This document shows, one piece after another, positions 8,657 to 18,104 of a stretch of DNA of 64,000 bases (positions are counted from its first letter, which is position 1; each line of letters begins with the position of its first letter). The position numbers and the translations under genes were made by a program. Source of the DNA: Candidatus Gastranaerophilales bacterium. Its GTDB lineage: Bacteria > Cyanobacteriota > Vampirovibrionia > Gastranaerophilales > Gastranaerophilaceae. The DNA is taken from contig CALUQX010000014.1 of NCBI GenBank assembly GCA_944323045.1, positions 1 to 64,000 on the forward strand, written 5' to 3'. Under the pieces are notes generated by a model. It saw nothing but the letters and a program-made list of their open reading frames with translations, made no database searches and was not told the origin of the DNA.

Positions 8657-8725
8657 CAATAGCTCAGTTGGTAGAGCAAGGGACTGAAAATCCCTGTGTC
8701 CTTGGTTCAATTCCGAGTTGCGGCA
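8653..8725 (+). tRNA. tRNA-Phe (GAA)
   Basis: A 73-nt cloverleaf: acceptor GCCGCAA/TTGCGGC with discriminator A, D-arm GCTC/GAGC, anticodon stem AGGGA/TCCCT with loop CTGAAAA (anticodon GAA), and T-arm CTTGG/CCGAG with TTCAATT. CCA is not encoded. A T-run follows directly (ATATTTTTT). Confidence 0.97.
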
Positions 8726-8751
8726 TATTTTTTATGTGAAATGTGTGTTCT

Positions 8752-9444
8752 TTAGAAAAACCAAGCAAATTGGGTATCTTTCAAGTCTTTGATGTGTGGT
8801 GTAATTGCTTTTAATTGATATACTATATTAGAATCTTTATCAACAATATTAACTTTTTGTCCCAGTCGTGTAGGTGTTCCAAAAAGTTTATTAAGTGTTG
8901 GTAAATTATCCATTATAAGATTATTATATTCATCCTTCGCTTCTTGTGACCAGTTACCCTCGCCATATTGTTTGTTAAATTTATCAGATAATTCATGCTG
9001 CTTATCAATTACGTCTGATATTATTTGCGTAAGTTTTTCTGCTATTTTACCATCAGGATCTTGAATAGTTTTATCTGCAGAATCAGTAGTTTGTTGCGGT
9101 GTATCTGTTACTTTAGACTCCTCTTCTGCAACTTGAAAATTTGTGCCTAATTTACCATTAACAATATCTAAAATTTTATTCCAACTGCCTTTTAAGGAAA
9201 TTTTTATTGTCTGGTCCGGCTGCACAACAAAGTTTTTATTTGTTTTTCCGCTGATATCCGACCCTCCGGCATATAGACTTGCATCTGCCTCTTTGGCACT
9301 AGCAACTTCTTTAAATATAGAATTCCAGGTATTCTTATCCAGCCTGCCAATCTGCTCAGAATTTAAACCTAATTCTTTTACTATACCCTGTGATATACCT
9401 TGACCGGCTTGTATAACAAATACTCCGTCTGAAGTTATGCCCAT
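8752..9444 (-). CDS. Hypothetical protein with a possible LysM-like N-terminus
   Basis: A 230-residue protein without a clear signal peptide. The first 40 residues (VFVIQAGQGISQGIVKELGL) faintly recall a LysM module, and FVVQPDQTIKISLKGSW may be a second diverged copy. A Gln/Asp/Lys-rich linker (about 110-170) precedes a C-terminal part ending DTQFAWFF. I do not recognise the family. It stands alone, convergent with tRNA-Phe. Confidence 0.6.
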   Translation of the reverse strand: MGITSDGVFVIQAGQGISQGIVKELGLNSEQIGRLDKNTWNSIFKEVASAKEADASLYAGGSDISGKTNKNFVVQPDQTIKISLKGSWNKILDIVNGKLGTNFQVAEEESKVTDTPQQTTDSADKTIQDPDGKIAEKLTQIISDVIDKQHELSDKFNKQYGEGNWSQEAKDEYNNLIMDNLPTLNKLFGTPTRLGQKVNIVDKDSNIVYQLKAITPHIKDLKDTQFAWFF

Positions 9445-9665
9445 AATACCTCTCTTCTTTAGTTAATATCTATATATAACAAGTAATTTTAATACATAGA
9501 TTTGCAACCGAATTGGAAAATGTAACATTACTTAATCTTATTAATATTCTGGTGTCAAATTGCAACTTATAACTAAAATCCTGTGCTGCTATTCCGGTGA
9601 CATAACTTAATATAAATACAAATACAGCTTTTTCATGTATAATAAATTACATTAGGGATAATATT

Positions 9666-10520
9666 ATGTCATCAAATGTGTTAGTCGCAATAAAAAATCT
9701 TGTCACTAATCCAATAATCTCTATCAAATCCCATTATGCCGGAAGAAATAGAGTTAATGGTGTTGGTGACGCTCTGGAAAAATATATAAAAGATTTGTTT
9801 GCAAATACAATGTTCTGTGATAATGAATATGAAAAAATTTCTATTTATAATAACGTTTTTTCATATACCGGCAATCAGAATAATCCGCCTGATATCATTC
9901 TCAAAAATGGCGATGCTATAGAAGTTAAAAAGGTTCAGGGTAGTGCCGCATCACTTGCGCTAAACAGTTCTTACCCTAAAGACAAATTATACTCTGATAG
10001 TACAATGATAACTACAAAATGCAAAAATTGCGAAAACTGGGATTCTAAAGATTTGTTATATGTGGTTGGTAATACTGATGATACTAGTTTGAAAGAACTC
10101 TGGTTTGTCTATGGTGACTGTTACGCTGCGGATAAAGAAATATATGAAAGAATTAAAAATACAATTGTTGAAGGCTTGCATTCAATAACTGATATTGAAC
10201 TTGCAGAAACAAATGAATTAGGAAAAGTGAAAAAAGTTGATCCGCTTGGCATTACTGATTTAAGAGTCAGAGGTATGTGGTCAATTTTTCACCCTAAAAA
10301 AGTGTTTGATTACCTTCCAATACAAAATATAAACTCAAAATTCAAATTTTTCTGCATAATTAAAGAAGAAAAATTTGAAACTTTTTCAGATGAAGATAAA
10401 CAGAATTTGCTAAAATTAGCCGATAATAAACGCTTTTTCGTAAATAATCTGCAAATCAGAAACCCTAACAATCCTGCAGAATTAATTGCTGTCAAATTTA
10501 TGGAGTTTTACTATGGATAA
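9666..10520 (+). CDS. Type II restriction endonuclease, NgoPII-like (GGCC)
   Basis: A 284-residue protein resembling the NgoPII restriction enzyme family. The PD-(D/E)xK nuclease core is visible as [16 protein letters not shown] (about 76-92: Asp, then Glu-Val-Lys). A Cys pair (KCKNCENW, about 119) follows. AGGGA lies upstream of the ATG and TATAAT is at 9638-9643. Its stop overlaps the start of the cognate methyltransferase by 8 bp, the usual arrangement of a type II system. Recognition of GGCC is inferred mainly from the HaeIII-like methyltransferase. Confidence 0.85.
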   Translation: MSSNVLVAIKNLVTNPIISIKSHYAGRNRVNGVGDALEKYIKDLFANTMFCDNEYEKISIYNNVFSYTGNQNNPPDIILKNGDAIEVKKVQGSAASLALNSSYPKDKLYSDSTMITTKCKNCENWDSKDLLYVVGNTDDTSLKELWFVYGDCYAADKEIYERIKNTIVEGLHSITDIELAETNELGKVKKVDPLGITDLRVRGMWSIFHPKKVFDYLPIQNINSKFKFFCIIKEEKFETFSDEDKQNLLKLADNKRFFVNNLQIRNPNNPAELIAVKFMEFYYG

Positions 10521-11547
10521 GAGAGTAGTTAGTTTGTTCTCCGGTGCGGGCGGGTTAGATAAAGGATTTGAAAAAGCCGGTTTTGATATTATCTGGGCTA
10601 ATGAATTTGATTCAACAATATGGGAGACTTTTCAGTATAATTTTCCTTACACCATGCTGGATAAAAGAAATGTTAAAGATGTCCCGTCAAATGATGTTCC
10701 TGATTGTATTGGAATTGTGGGCGGTCCTCCATGTCAGAGCTGGTCTGAAGCCGGCGCACTTCGCGGCATAAATGACGCAAGAGGAAAACTTTTTTACGAA
10801 TTTATAAGAATTTTGCAAGCGAAAAAGCCTCTGTTCTTTCTCGCTGAAAATGTTGAAGGAATGCTTGCAAAAAGACATTCAGATGCACTTGCTAATATTA
10901 AAAAACTGTTTAAAGAGTCAGGGTATAATTTAAGCTTTAAACTTATCAATGCCAATAATTATAATGTTCCTCAGGATAGAAAAAGGGTAATATTTGTAGG
11001 CTATAGAAATGATTTAAATCTTACGTTTGAGTTTCCTGAACCGTTTTCACATAAGCCTGTTTTGCAAAATGCAATATGGGATTTAAAAGACTCTGCAATT
11101 CCGGCAAAAGATAAAAATTATACAAACGGTAATAAATGTGTTGTGCCAAATCATGAATATATGACCGGCAGTTTTTCAACAATATTTATGTCAAGGAATA
11201 GGGTTAGAGCGTGGGATGAACCGTCTTTTACAATTCAGGCAGGCGGACGGCATGCACCATTACATCCACAGGCGCCCAAAATGGTGTTTGTAGAACCTGA
11301 TAAACGCGAATTTGTGAAAGGAAAAGAAGATTTATACCGCAGATTGTCTGTCAGAGAATGCGCCAGAATCCAAACTTTTCCGGATGACTTTATTTTTAAA
11401 TATGACAATCTTGTAAATGGATATAAAATGGTTGGCAATGCTGTGCCTGTTAATATGGCATATGCACTTGCAGCTAAGATAATGCAGGATTTAAGCGGTG
11501 TTTTGAATAATACAAGTATAGATGAAAAATTGTTAGTGAATTTATAA
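10513..11547 (+). CDS. DNA (cytosine-5-)-methyltransferase, HaeIII-like (GGCC)
   Basis: A 344-residue C5-methylase with the conserved motifs in order: [11 protein letters not shown] (I), GGPPCQSWS with the catalytic Cys (IV), AENVEGM (VI), [10 protein letters not shown] (VIII), [18 protein letters not shown] (IX) and [13 protein letters not shown] (X). The stretch around SEAGALRGI and the target domain ([31 protein letters not shown]) closely resemble M.HaeIII, which methylates GGCC. A longer frame begins at 10486, but GGAG lies 8 bp before the ATG at 10513, so that start is chosen. It protects the host DNA from the overlapping endonuclease. Confidence 0.93.
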   Translation: MDKRVVSLFSGAGGLDKGFEKAGFDIIWANEFDSTIWETFQYNFPYTMLDKRNVKDVPSNDVPDCIGIVGGPPCQSWSEAGALRGINDARGKLFYEFIRILQAKKPLFFLAENVEGMLAKRHSDALANIKKLFKESGYNLSFKLINANNYNVPQDRKRVIFVGYRNDLNLTFEFPEPFSHKPVLQNAIWDLKDSAIPAKDKNYTNGNKCVVPNHEYMTGSFSTIFMSRNRVRAWDEPSFTIQAGGRHAPLHPQAPKMVFVEPDKREFVKGKEDLYRRLSVRECARIQTFPDDFIFKYDNLVNGYKMVGNAVPVNMAYALAAKIMQDLSGVLNNTSIDEKLLVNL

Positions 11548-11560
11548 ATATGGGGGTATA

Positions 11561-12220
11561 ATGATGAATTTATCAAAGATTACTGTGATTATGGGAATTA
11601 TTTGCTTAGGAACATTAACAGCGCTTGCACTGGATAACAATGTAAATAAACCCTGTGAATATTCTAAAAATATTTGTTCTATGCTCAAATATTCACAGGA
11701 AAACCAGACAGGAAAAGCTATTGATGTATACAAACAGCTATCTGATACTGAAAAAAATGAGTTTGTTGCGCTTTTAGAAAAAAATCCCGGTGTTGTACCG
11801 CCATTTTATTTTATTGATCTGGCTGATTATGTTTTCAAAACAGATAAAGACAAGGCTGTTTTCTTCTTTTACTTTGGTAAGCTTCGCGCAACAGAAGATG
11901 TTCTTATGTGTAAAGATGAAACAGCACGCGCGCAGCTTAGTGTATACCCTTTGATGGCTCAAGATACATTAAATTATATGAGTACTAAATATAATGATAT
12001 TAATTATCTGCCAGCAGTACTGCAAAAGACTATAGATTGGGACAATGCAAATCCTGAAAGAGTCTCACCTATCTGGTCTTGTTATCACGGGCTTGATGCT
12101 TTTTCTCAAGAACCTGTACTTTTGGATGCTGATAAATTCCCGAAAATTCAGAAAAAAGTGCAAAAAATTGTCAAAAATTCTATTAAAGAGTTCAAAAAGG
12201 AATATAAAAAACATTTCTAA
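11561..12220 (+). CDS. Secreted hypothetical protein downstream of the RM genes
   Basis: A 219-residue protein with an N-terminal signal (KITVIMGIICLGTLTALA). The mature part contains PPFYFIDLADYVFKTDKDKA followed by FFFYFGKLRA, a pattern seen in small uncharacterised proteins of other bacteria. The end is strongly basic. It begins 14 bp after the methylase with its own GGGGG ribosome site, so it may be co-transcribed, but nothing suggests a role in restriction. Confidence 0.7.
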   Translation: MMNLSKITVIMGIICLGTLTALALDNNVNKPCEYSKNICSMLKYSQENQTGKAIDVYKQLSDTEKNEFVALLEKNPGVVPPFYFIDLADYVFKTDKDKAVFFFYFGKLRATEDVLMCKDETARAQLSVYPLMAQDTLNYMSTKYNDINYLPAVLQKTIDWDNANPERVSPIWSCYHGLDAFSQEPVLLDADKFPKIQKKVQKIVKNSIKEFKKEYKKHF

Positions 12221-12266
12221 TGTATAAGGTTGATTACAAACACCGTGATTGTAATATAATATAATT

Positions 12267-13451
12267 ATGGCGAATAAAAATATCAAAAATTTATACAGGT
12301 TTCTAAAGGTAAAAGTCAAACGAACCGCAAGCAGTATTGCTCTTATTCGTAAATTGCGCTACCGTGGTCATGTCCGCAAAAACGAACGCAATAAAAAAAT
12401 GTTTAATTTTGTGCTGGCTGATGATTTTATTAAAGAATTTAAAGGCAAAGACTGCAAGAAATACAAAGATGTAGAAGGTTACTATATTCATCTGTATGAA
12501 TTTAATGATGCTTACCTTGCCAATTGTATGAATTGCGCGTTTGTACAAAAACTTGTGAACAATAAACTATATACATTTAAAGAATCCTCAGGACTGAATG
12601 CAAGACTCGACGAACCTGATATGAATTATGCTCCGCCATTTGACCTGACTGCTGGCAATCATCAGGAAGAAGATGAAGTTTGTCTTTTATGTTTCTTATT
12701 AGGTGAAAATTATTGGCACTATGTGTTTGATATTATTCCACGCTTAATGGTTATGGTAAAACGCGGATATAAAGGTAAATTCCTCGTAAATAATACTGAC
12801 TGTGCAAAACAGTTTCTTGAACTTTTAAAAATTCCCGAAGACAGATTGATAATTAATCAGTATGGTAGTATTATTCACGCTAAAAAAGTATATATGTTCA
12901 GTGATATGTACGGTATTGAACTTCATGGACAGCTTCTGGTTGATACACGTCAGTTTTTGATTGAAGAGGCCGAAAAAAATTACGGACCGCTTTTGGATAA
13001 AAGTTATCCGAAAAAGATTTATGTTTCGCGCGTTTCTCGAAGAAAAATTACGAATGAAGAAGAGATAATTAAGATGTTGAAATCCTGCGGATTTAAAGTG
13101 ATTGTACCTGAAAAATTATCACTTTATGAGCAGATGAAAAGTTTCCATAATGCAGATATTATTGTTACCCCGCACGGGGCAAACAGCACGAATCTTCTGT
13201 TCTGCCGCGAAAGAACCTCTATGATAGAATGTTTCAGCCACCAGTGGATTAATCCGTGTATGATGAATACAGTGGGTATGTTGAATATTGATTATCATAT
13301 GATATGTGAACGATTGGCGGATTATCAGCCAAATGCCGGAAAATTTACGGATTATAAAATAAATACCTTCATTCTTGAAAATAAGGTAAAAAAGGTTATG
13401 GAATTAAGAGATTTGATGCCGTGGGCTTATCAAATGGATTTATCAGAATAG
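12267..13451 (+). CDS. Glycosyltransferase family 61 (DUF563) protein
   Basis: A 394-residue protein. The GT61 core is recognisable from NYWHYVFDIIPRLMVM (about 150-165), KIYVSRVSRRK (about 250) and the conserved C-terminal VTPHGANSTNLLFCRERTSM. The N-terminus is very basic, with no signal peptide. Such enzymes add sugars during surface polysaccharide synthesis. No Shine-Dalgarno is visible. TATAAT at 12255-12260 puts transcription start at or next to the ATG, so the mRNA may be leaderless. Confidence 0.85.
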   Translation: MANKNIKNLYRFLKVKVKRTASSIALIRKLRYRGHVRKNERNKKMFNFVLADDFIKEFKGKDCKKYKDVEGYYIHLYEFNDAYLANCMNCAFVQKLVNNKLYTFKESSGLNARLDEPDMNYAPPFDLTAGNHQEEDEVCLLCFLLGENYWHYVFDIIPRLMVMVKRGYKGKFLVNNTDCAKQFLELLKIPEDRLIINQYGSIIHAKKVYMFSDMYGIELHGQLLVDTRQFLIEEAEKNYGPLLDKSYPKKIYVSRVSRRKITNEEEIIKMLKSCGFKVIVPEKLSLYEQMKSFHNADIIVTPHGANSTNLLFCRERTSMIECFSHQWINPCMMNTVGMLNIDYHMICERLADYQPNAGKFTDYKINTFILENKVKKVMELRDLMPWAYQMDLSE

Positions 13452-13556
13452 TTCAACACTGTTTTGACTTTAAATTTACATTACTTATCAATTTTGCAGT
13501 ATACTGAATTATTATGCTAAGATACTAATGTAGGAGTTAAATAAGGAGGGTGTATC

Positions 13557-14696
13557 TTGAAAAATATTGTAAAAATACTATTGTCAGCATTTGTGTTTGT
13601 CGCAGGTACATGCGTATTTGCTTTTCCGGATGTTGCATCTGATCACTGGGCAGCAAGCCAGATTAAAGAACTAAGCGAACAGGGCGTAATTGTAGGTTAT
13701 CCTGACGGAACTTTTCAGCCCGACGAAAATGTTACACGCGCTGAATTCGCCTCAATGGCTATCAAAGCTTTAGGACAACAGCATGCACAGGTTGTTCAGC
13801 CGGTTAAATTTACTGATATTACAGAAGACTACTGGGCATATGATGCAATACAAAAGGCGTTATATTTTGATTTAGTATCCTGTCCTGAAGAGGGTCAGCC
13901 ATTCAGACCGGAAGATTCTGTATCACGTGCTGAATCAATTTCCGTTGCTGTAAATTCCTTAACAACAGAACAAATCAGCCCGCAAAAAGCAAAAGAGGTT
14001 CTCTCTCGCTATAAAGATGCAGACAAAGTGCCTGAGTGGTTTTTAATTCCTGCAGGTAAAGCTGAAATTCTAAATATGATTGTCACACTGCCTTCTGCTA
14101 ATAAAGATATTGATGCAGAACGTCCTGCAACACGCGCAGAAGTTGCTGCAATACTTTATAATATGATGGAACAGGCAAAATTAAATCCAAATGCAAAACT
14201 TGCTGAAGCAATGCGCAAAAAAACAGGTGAAGGTTATATCATTGCAGGCGCTACTGTTCAAGGCAGTGTAGGAACTATTCCTGCTGGTGCTGTAATTCCT
14301 GTAGAACTTACTAATTACATTTCTTCTCAGTCTTCTAAACCGGGTGAAATGTATGTTGCAAGAGCTGCACAAAATTATGTTACACGCGATAAATTTATTC
14401 TCATTTCAAAAGGCGCAAATTTAAAAGGTCAGTTGTCTGATGTCCGCGCAGGCAAATGGTTTGTAAGAAATGGTGTTCTTGTACTGGATAATTCTTTAGT
14501 AACAACTGTAAACGACCAGACTGTTCCGTTCAATGCAAGCGGTGAAATTAAAAAAGACAGAAACTGGTTTATGAAATTTGTTAGAGCGACATTAAAAGGC
14601 GAAAAACTCAATGTTCCGGCTGCAGGAATTGTTAAAATGACTGTATTGAAACCAATTAAAGTTGATTTGACAAACGGCTGGATTATTGAAGAATAA
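13557..14696 (+). CDS. SLH-domain surface protein
   Basis: A 379-residue exported protein that starts with TTG, 6 bp after a strong AAGGAGGG. A signal peptide (about 1-22) is followed by three S-layer-homology repeats: FPDVASDHWAASQIKEL with GYPDGTFQPDENVTRAEF, then DITEDYWAYDAIQKA with FRPEDSVSRAES, then RYKDADKVPEWF with ERPATRAEVA. Residues about 215-379 form a separate beta-rich domain. SLH domains anchor proteins to pyruvylated cell-wall glycans, and in the cyanobacterial lineage they link outer-membrane proteins to the wall. A second protein of this plan lies at 50151. Confidence 0.9.
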   Translation: MKNIVKILLSAFVFVAGTCVFAFPDVASDHWAASQIKELSEQGVIVGYPDGTFQPDENVTRAEFASMAIKALGQQHAQVVQPVKFTDITEDYWAYDAIQKALYFDLVSCPEEGQPFRPEDSVSRAESISVAVNSLTTEQISPQKAKEVLSRYKDADKVPEWFLIPAGKAEILNMIVTLPSANKDIDAERPATRAEVAAILYNMMEQAKLNPNAKLAEAMRKKTGEGYIIAGATVQGSVGTIPAGAVIPVELTNYISSQSSKPGEMYVARAAQNYVTRDKFILISKGANLKGQLSDVRAGKWFVRNGVLVLDNSLVTTVNDQTVPFNASGEIKKDRNWFMKFVRATLKGEKLNVPAAGIVKMTVLKPIKVDLTNGWIIEE

Positions 14697-14722
14697 AAAA
14701 GACTTCCTTTCTTTTTTTTGAA

Positions 14723-14754
14723 AAGGCTCCTTTATTAAAGGAGCCTTATTTTTT
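14723..14754. terminator. Bidirectional terminator between the SLH and umuC genes
   Basis: An 11-bp stem (AAGGCTCCTTT at 14723-14733, AAAGGAGCCTT at 14737-14747) with a six-T tail on the plus strand. On the minus strand TTTT follows. It serves both convergent genes. Confidence 0.85.
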
Positions 14755-14757
14755 GCT

Positions 14758-15978
14758 CTAATCAGGAGTAAACCCTGTTCGAATAATATCTTTTCCAAAA
14801 CGGCTTTCCAGATTGTCAAAACATTTTGCAAGCCGCGCTTTTTTATCATCATTGTTGTCGGTAAACAGAAATAATTGCGCTTCACTGTTATGTGTAATGC
14901 CGTCAAGGATTACGCCGGTACTTCTATAGAGAATATCGGGATTATACATTTTATCAAGCAGTTCAAAAATTATACCGGAAATCTCCAGTTCAAAATCCGT
15001 TGGTTTAGCTATGACCCGCTTTTCATAAGATGATTTAAAATCTTTTGTTTTTAGCATTAGTGTAATACCGGTGCATTTTGCATCCAGCTTTCTCAGTTTT
15101 GCGCAGGCGCGGTGAATATGATAATTCAGCGAATTTTTGAGAAAATTTTTATCGGAACTGAATTTTGACAGCATACTTGTTTTTTGGATAGATTTTGGCA
15201 GTTTTACTGTTGTGTCTACAGGAGAAACCATTTCACCGAGAAGTTCATGTTTCATTTCCAAGCCTCTTATACCGACTTTTTTATTCAGCCATGTATCTGT
15301 TTGTGAGACAAGTTCATAGGCATTTAAAATGCCGTTTTTGTGAAACATTAACGTTAAATTTTTTCCAATGCCCCATATTTCACCTATTTCAGTGTGTTCA
15401 AGCACCTCAATAATCTCTCTTTTGTGAATGTGATAGACGCCACCTGTCATAGATTTTGCTTTGTCAGATGCAAGTTTGGCGAGTGTTTTGGAGGAACTTA
15501 TTCCTATAGAAACAGGTATATCAACGCGTTTCATCACCTCTTCACGCAGAAATTCTCCTATTTCTGTGTAATTCTTTTTATAAAGTCTTTCAAGCCCCGT
15601 CAATTCAACGAATGCCTCATCTATTGAATATACCTCAACTTTCGGACTAAATTCCTTCAAAACAGCCATAACTTCTTTTGATATTTCGCCATACAAATCA
15701 TGCCTGCCTGATAGATAAATTGCTTTGGGAAAATCTTTTTTTGCCATAAAATACGGCAGCCCCATGCGTATTCCCATTTTTTTTGCCTCACGGGAGCGGG
15801 AGATAACACAGCCGTCACGGTTTGAGAGGACGCATACTGGCTTGCCTTTGAGTTCCGGCGCGACCTTTTGTTCACACGATACAAAAAACGAATCGCAATC
15901 TACCAGCGCTATGACATTTTTTCTACTCATAGCAATAGTATCAATTTGTTTTTGTATTTCGTCAAATCCGGAACGCAT
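14758..15978 (-). CDS. umuC: Y-family DNA polymerase, UmuC type
   Basis: A 406-residue translesion polymerase. ALVDCDSFFVSCEQ carries the first catalytic Asp, NRDGCVISRSREAKKMGI is typical of UmuC rather than DinB, and YSIDEAFVEL holds the active-site Asp-Glu. A helix-hairpin-helix and little-finger region follow. The ATG at 15978 overlaps the rqcH stop (TGATG), so translation is coupled; the TTG one codon earlier is less likely. No umuD lies nearby, and no SOS box was identified. Confidence 0.88.
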   Translation of the reverse strand: MRSGFDEIQKQIDTIAMSRKNVIALVDCDSFFVSCEQKVAPELKGKPVCVLSNRDGCVISRSREAKKMGIRMGLPYFMAKKDFPKAIYLSGRHDLYGEISKEVMAVLKEFSPKVEVYSIDEAFVELTGLERLYKKNYTEIGEFLREEVMKRVDIPVSIGISSSKTLAKLASDKAKSMTGGVYHIHKREIIEVLEHTEIGEIWGIGKNLTLMFHKNGILNAYELVSQTDTWLNKKVGIRGLEMKHELLGEMVSPVDTTVKLPKSIQKTSMLSKFSSDKNFLKNSLNYHIHRACAKLRKLDAKCTGITLMLKTKDFKSSYEKRVIAKPTDFELEISGIIFELLDKMYNPDILYRSTGVILDGITHNSEAQLFLFTDNNDDKKARLAKCFDNLESRFGKDIIRTGFTPD

Positions 15979-17579
15979 CAAACAATAATCTCTTTTTCAT
16001 TTTTATAAGTAACATAGCCTAAATTAGCTTTAGGCGGCTTTTTAAGATATTTTCTTTTAGTGTAAATTACCCCTGCTTTTGTTGACAATTTAGCAGAAGA
16101 ATATTCTTTTGCAAGTTTTGCACACTCATAAATCAATTTATCAGAAGGGTCATTACATCTTAAAAGTACATGTGAGCCTGCAGAGTCTTTTATATGGAAC
16201 CAGTAATCTTCATCTTTTGATAATTTTGAGACAATATAATCATTCTGACGGTTGTTTCTGCCCACCCACACCTTGCAGTCTTCAATCAGAAGTTCAAGCG
16301 GAAGATTGAATGTTTGTTTTTGTGTTTGTTTCTTTTCCGGCGGCAGGAGTTCTGATTTTATTTCCAGCAAATCTTTTATATCTGAGGCAATACTTATGGA
16401 ATAGTGTACCTGTCTTAAGTATGCTATTTCATTACGTAATTCATCTGAAAGTTCGTTTAATTTTGCAGATGATGTTTTTGATTTTGTGTACAGTTTGTAG
16501 AATTTATTTGCATTTTCTTTTAATGTTTTATCCGGCTCAAGTTCAATTCTAATATTCCGGTTATTTTCGTAATCAAAAACTTCAGCAGAATCGGAAAAAT
16601 CTTTTAAATTGTAGAGATTTGCCATAATTAAATCTCCGTACAATCTGTATCTGGCAGAAGCTGCCTCTTTCTCAAGTTGTTTTTCCATTTTTCCAAGTGA
16701 GGTACAGGCTTTTTTAAGTTTTTGATTGACAATAGTTTCTAAATGCTGTTTGAGCGTATTATACTTATCTTTTTCAATGTAGTAAGCATAATAATTGTCC
16801 AGCATATCGTTAACTGAATTTTGCCTGATGCTGTCATTTAATAATTCGGCGAAGAGTGAATATTTGCTGTAATCTTTTGAAATAACAGGTGAAATGCCTT
16901 TTAAACACACATAATCACGCAACTTTTCAATCCCGATGCCTTGAACCTGATTGGCAAAAGATTTAGAAAACCAGTAAAAATCAGTATTCAGGCGGCTGTA
17001 ATCAATTTCGCCGTTATAATCCAGAATATCCATTTTTTTCTGTTTAGGAGGATATACATAAGGTAAAGTGCCAGCCATCTCGCGTTCGCGGCTTTTTTCT
17101 GCCCCGACATTATGCGCGCATCCAATAATTACATTTGTATCGTCATTATAAAGTACAACATTTGAATGTTTTCCCATCAATTCAACAGCAAGGCAGAGAT
17201 GTATTTTTTCTGACAACTCGTTGAATGTTTCAACATATAATTCTAAAATCCTCTCATAAGGCGGCTGATTAATTTTGCATATTTTTGAATTCTCCAGATA
17301 TTTTCGCAAAAGCATACAAAACATCGGTGGTTTGACAGGAATTTCAATGAGCCTTTTTTCTTCATTATTCTTATTCATAAAGCATACGTGATGATATTGA
17401 GGATTTATATTAATGTATAATTTTCTGGTTTCAGCTTTGCCTCCTTTATCAAATCCCCTTATCGTTAATATAAAATCACGTCTGGTCGGCTGCTGAATCC
17501 TTTGTATTCTGGAGCCGGTCAGAAATTCTCTACTTTCTTCTATGAAGGCTTTTAACGTTAAACTGTCGAATGTAATCAT
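15978..17579 (-). CDS. rqcH: RqcH/NFACT ribosome-quality-control protein
   Basis: A 533-residue NFACT-family protein. The N-domain begins MITFDSLTLKAFIEE, a coiled-coil middle spans about 280-410, and the C-terminal NFACT-R (DUF814) domain contains WVGRNNRQNDYIV and WFHIKDSAGSHVLL. Bacterial RqcH binds stalled 50S subunits and adds alanine tails that mark the nascent chain for degradation. The family was earlier annotated as fibronectin-binding. It is co-transcribed with umuC. Confidence 0.92.
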   Translation of the reverse strand: MITFDSLTLKAFIEESREFLTGSRIQRIQQPTRRDFILTIRGFDKGGKAETRKLYININPQYHHVCFMNKNNEEKRLIEIPVKPPMFCMLLRKYLENSKICKINQPPYERILELYVETFNELSEKIHLCLAVELMGKHSNVVLYNDDTNVIIGCAHNVGAEKSREREMAGTLPYVYPPKQKKMDILDYNGEIDYSRLNTDFYWFSKSFANQVQGIGIEKLRDYVCLKGISPVISKDYSKYSLFAELLNDSIRQNSVNDMLDNYYAYYIEKDKYNTLKQHLETIVNQKLKKACTSLGKMEKQLEKEAASARYRLYGDLIMANLYNLKDFSDSAEVFDYENNRNIRIELEPDKTLKENANKFYKLYTKSKTSSAKLNELSDELRNEIAYLRQVHYSISIASDIKDLLEIKSELLPPEKKQTQKQTFNLPLELLIEDCKVWVGRNNRQNDYIVSKLSKDEDYWFHIKDSAGSHVLLRCNDPSDKLIYECAKLAKEYSSAKLSTKAGVIYTKRKYLKKPPKANLGYVTYKNEKEIIV

Positions 17580-17665
17580 AATTAAATATTACACTAAAAA
17601 TATTAAAATATTGACGATAAATAAATTATCTGCTAAAATACATATACTTAATAAGGAGAAAATAT

Positions 17666-18091
17666 ATGTTGTTCTGGGAAATTTTTGCAATTGCAGGGTT
17701 AATATTCCTGATTCTTGAAATGCTTGTACCTACAGTATTTTTCCTGAATCTTGCATTTGCAGGCTTTTTAACAGCGATACTTTCGCTGACTGTATCAGAT
17801 ATTACAACTTTAATTCTTGCATTTGTGGTATTTTCGCTATTGTCAATATTTTTGATAAGACCAATGATTCTGCGGCACAAAAATACTAAAGAAAACCAGA
17901 CAGGGATTGAAGGTAAATATATTGGCAGAGTTGCGCGGGTTATAGAACCGGTAAGCAGATACAAAGGCGCTATTACGATTTATGATGAGCGCTGGGAAGC
18001 ACGCTATGAAGGCGATGATGAAATCCCCGCCGGAGCAGAAATCCGTATTGTTAGAAACGACAGTTTAATAATGTATGTAGAAAAATTATAA
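17666..18091 (+). CDS. NfeD-like membrane protein
   Basis: A 141-residue protein of the short NfeD type. Two or three membrane segments (about 4-70) are followed by a C-terminal OB-fold domain (KYIGRVARVIEPVSRYKGAI and IPAGAEIRIV). AAGGAG precedes the ATG. Short NfeD proteins work with SPFH proteins, and one follows 13 bp downstream. Confidence 0.88.
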   Translation: MLFWEIFAIAGLIFLILEMLVPTVFFLNLAFAGFLTAILSLTVSDITTLILAFVVFSLLSIFLIRPMILRHKNTKENQTGIEGKYIGRVARVIEPVSRYKGAITIYDERWEARYEGDDEIPAGAEIRIVRNDSLIMYVEKL

Positions 18092-18104
18092 GAAGGAGAA
18101 AAAA

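Noticed and set aside
10486-10513. Longer methylase start at 10486
   Set aside because: It would lie deep in the nuclease gene without a ribosome site; GGAG precedes the ATG at 10513.
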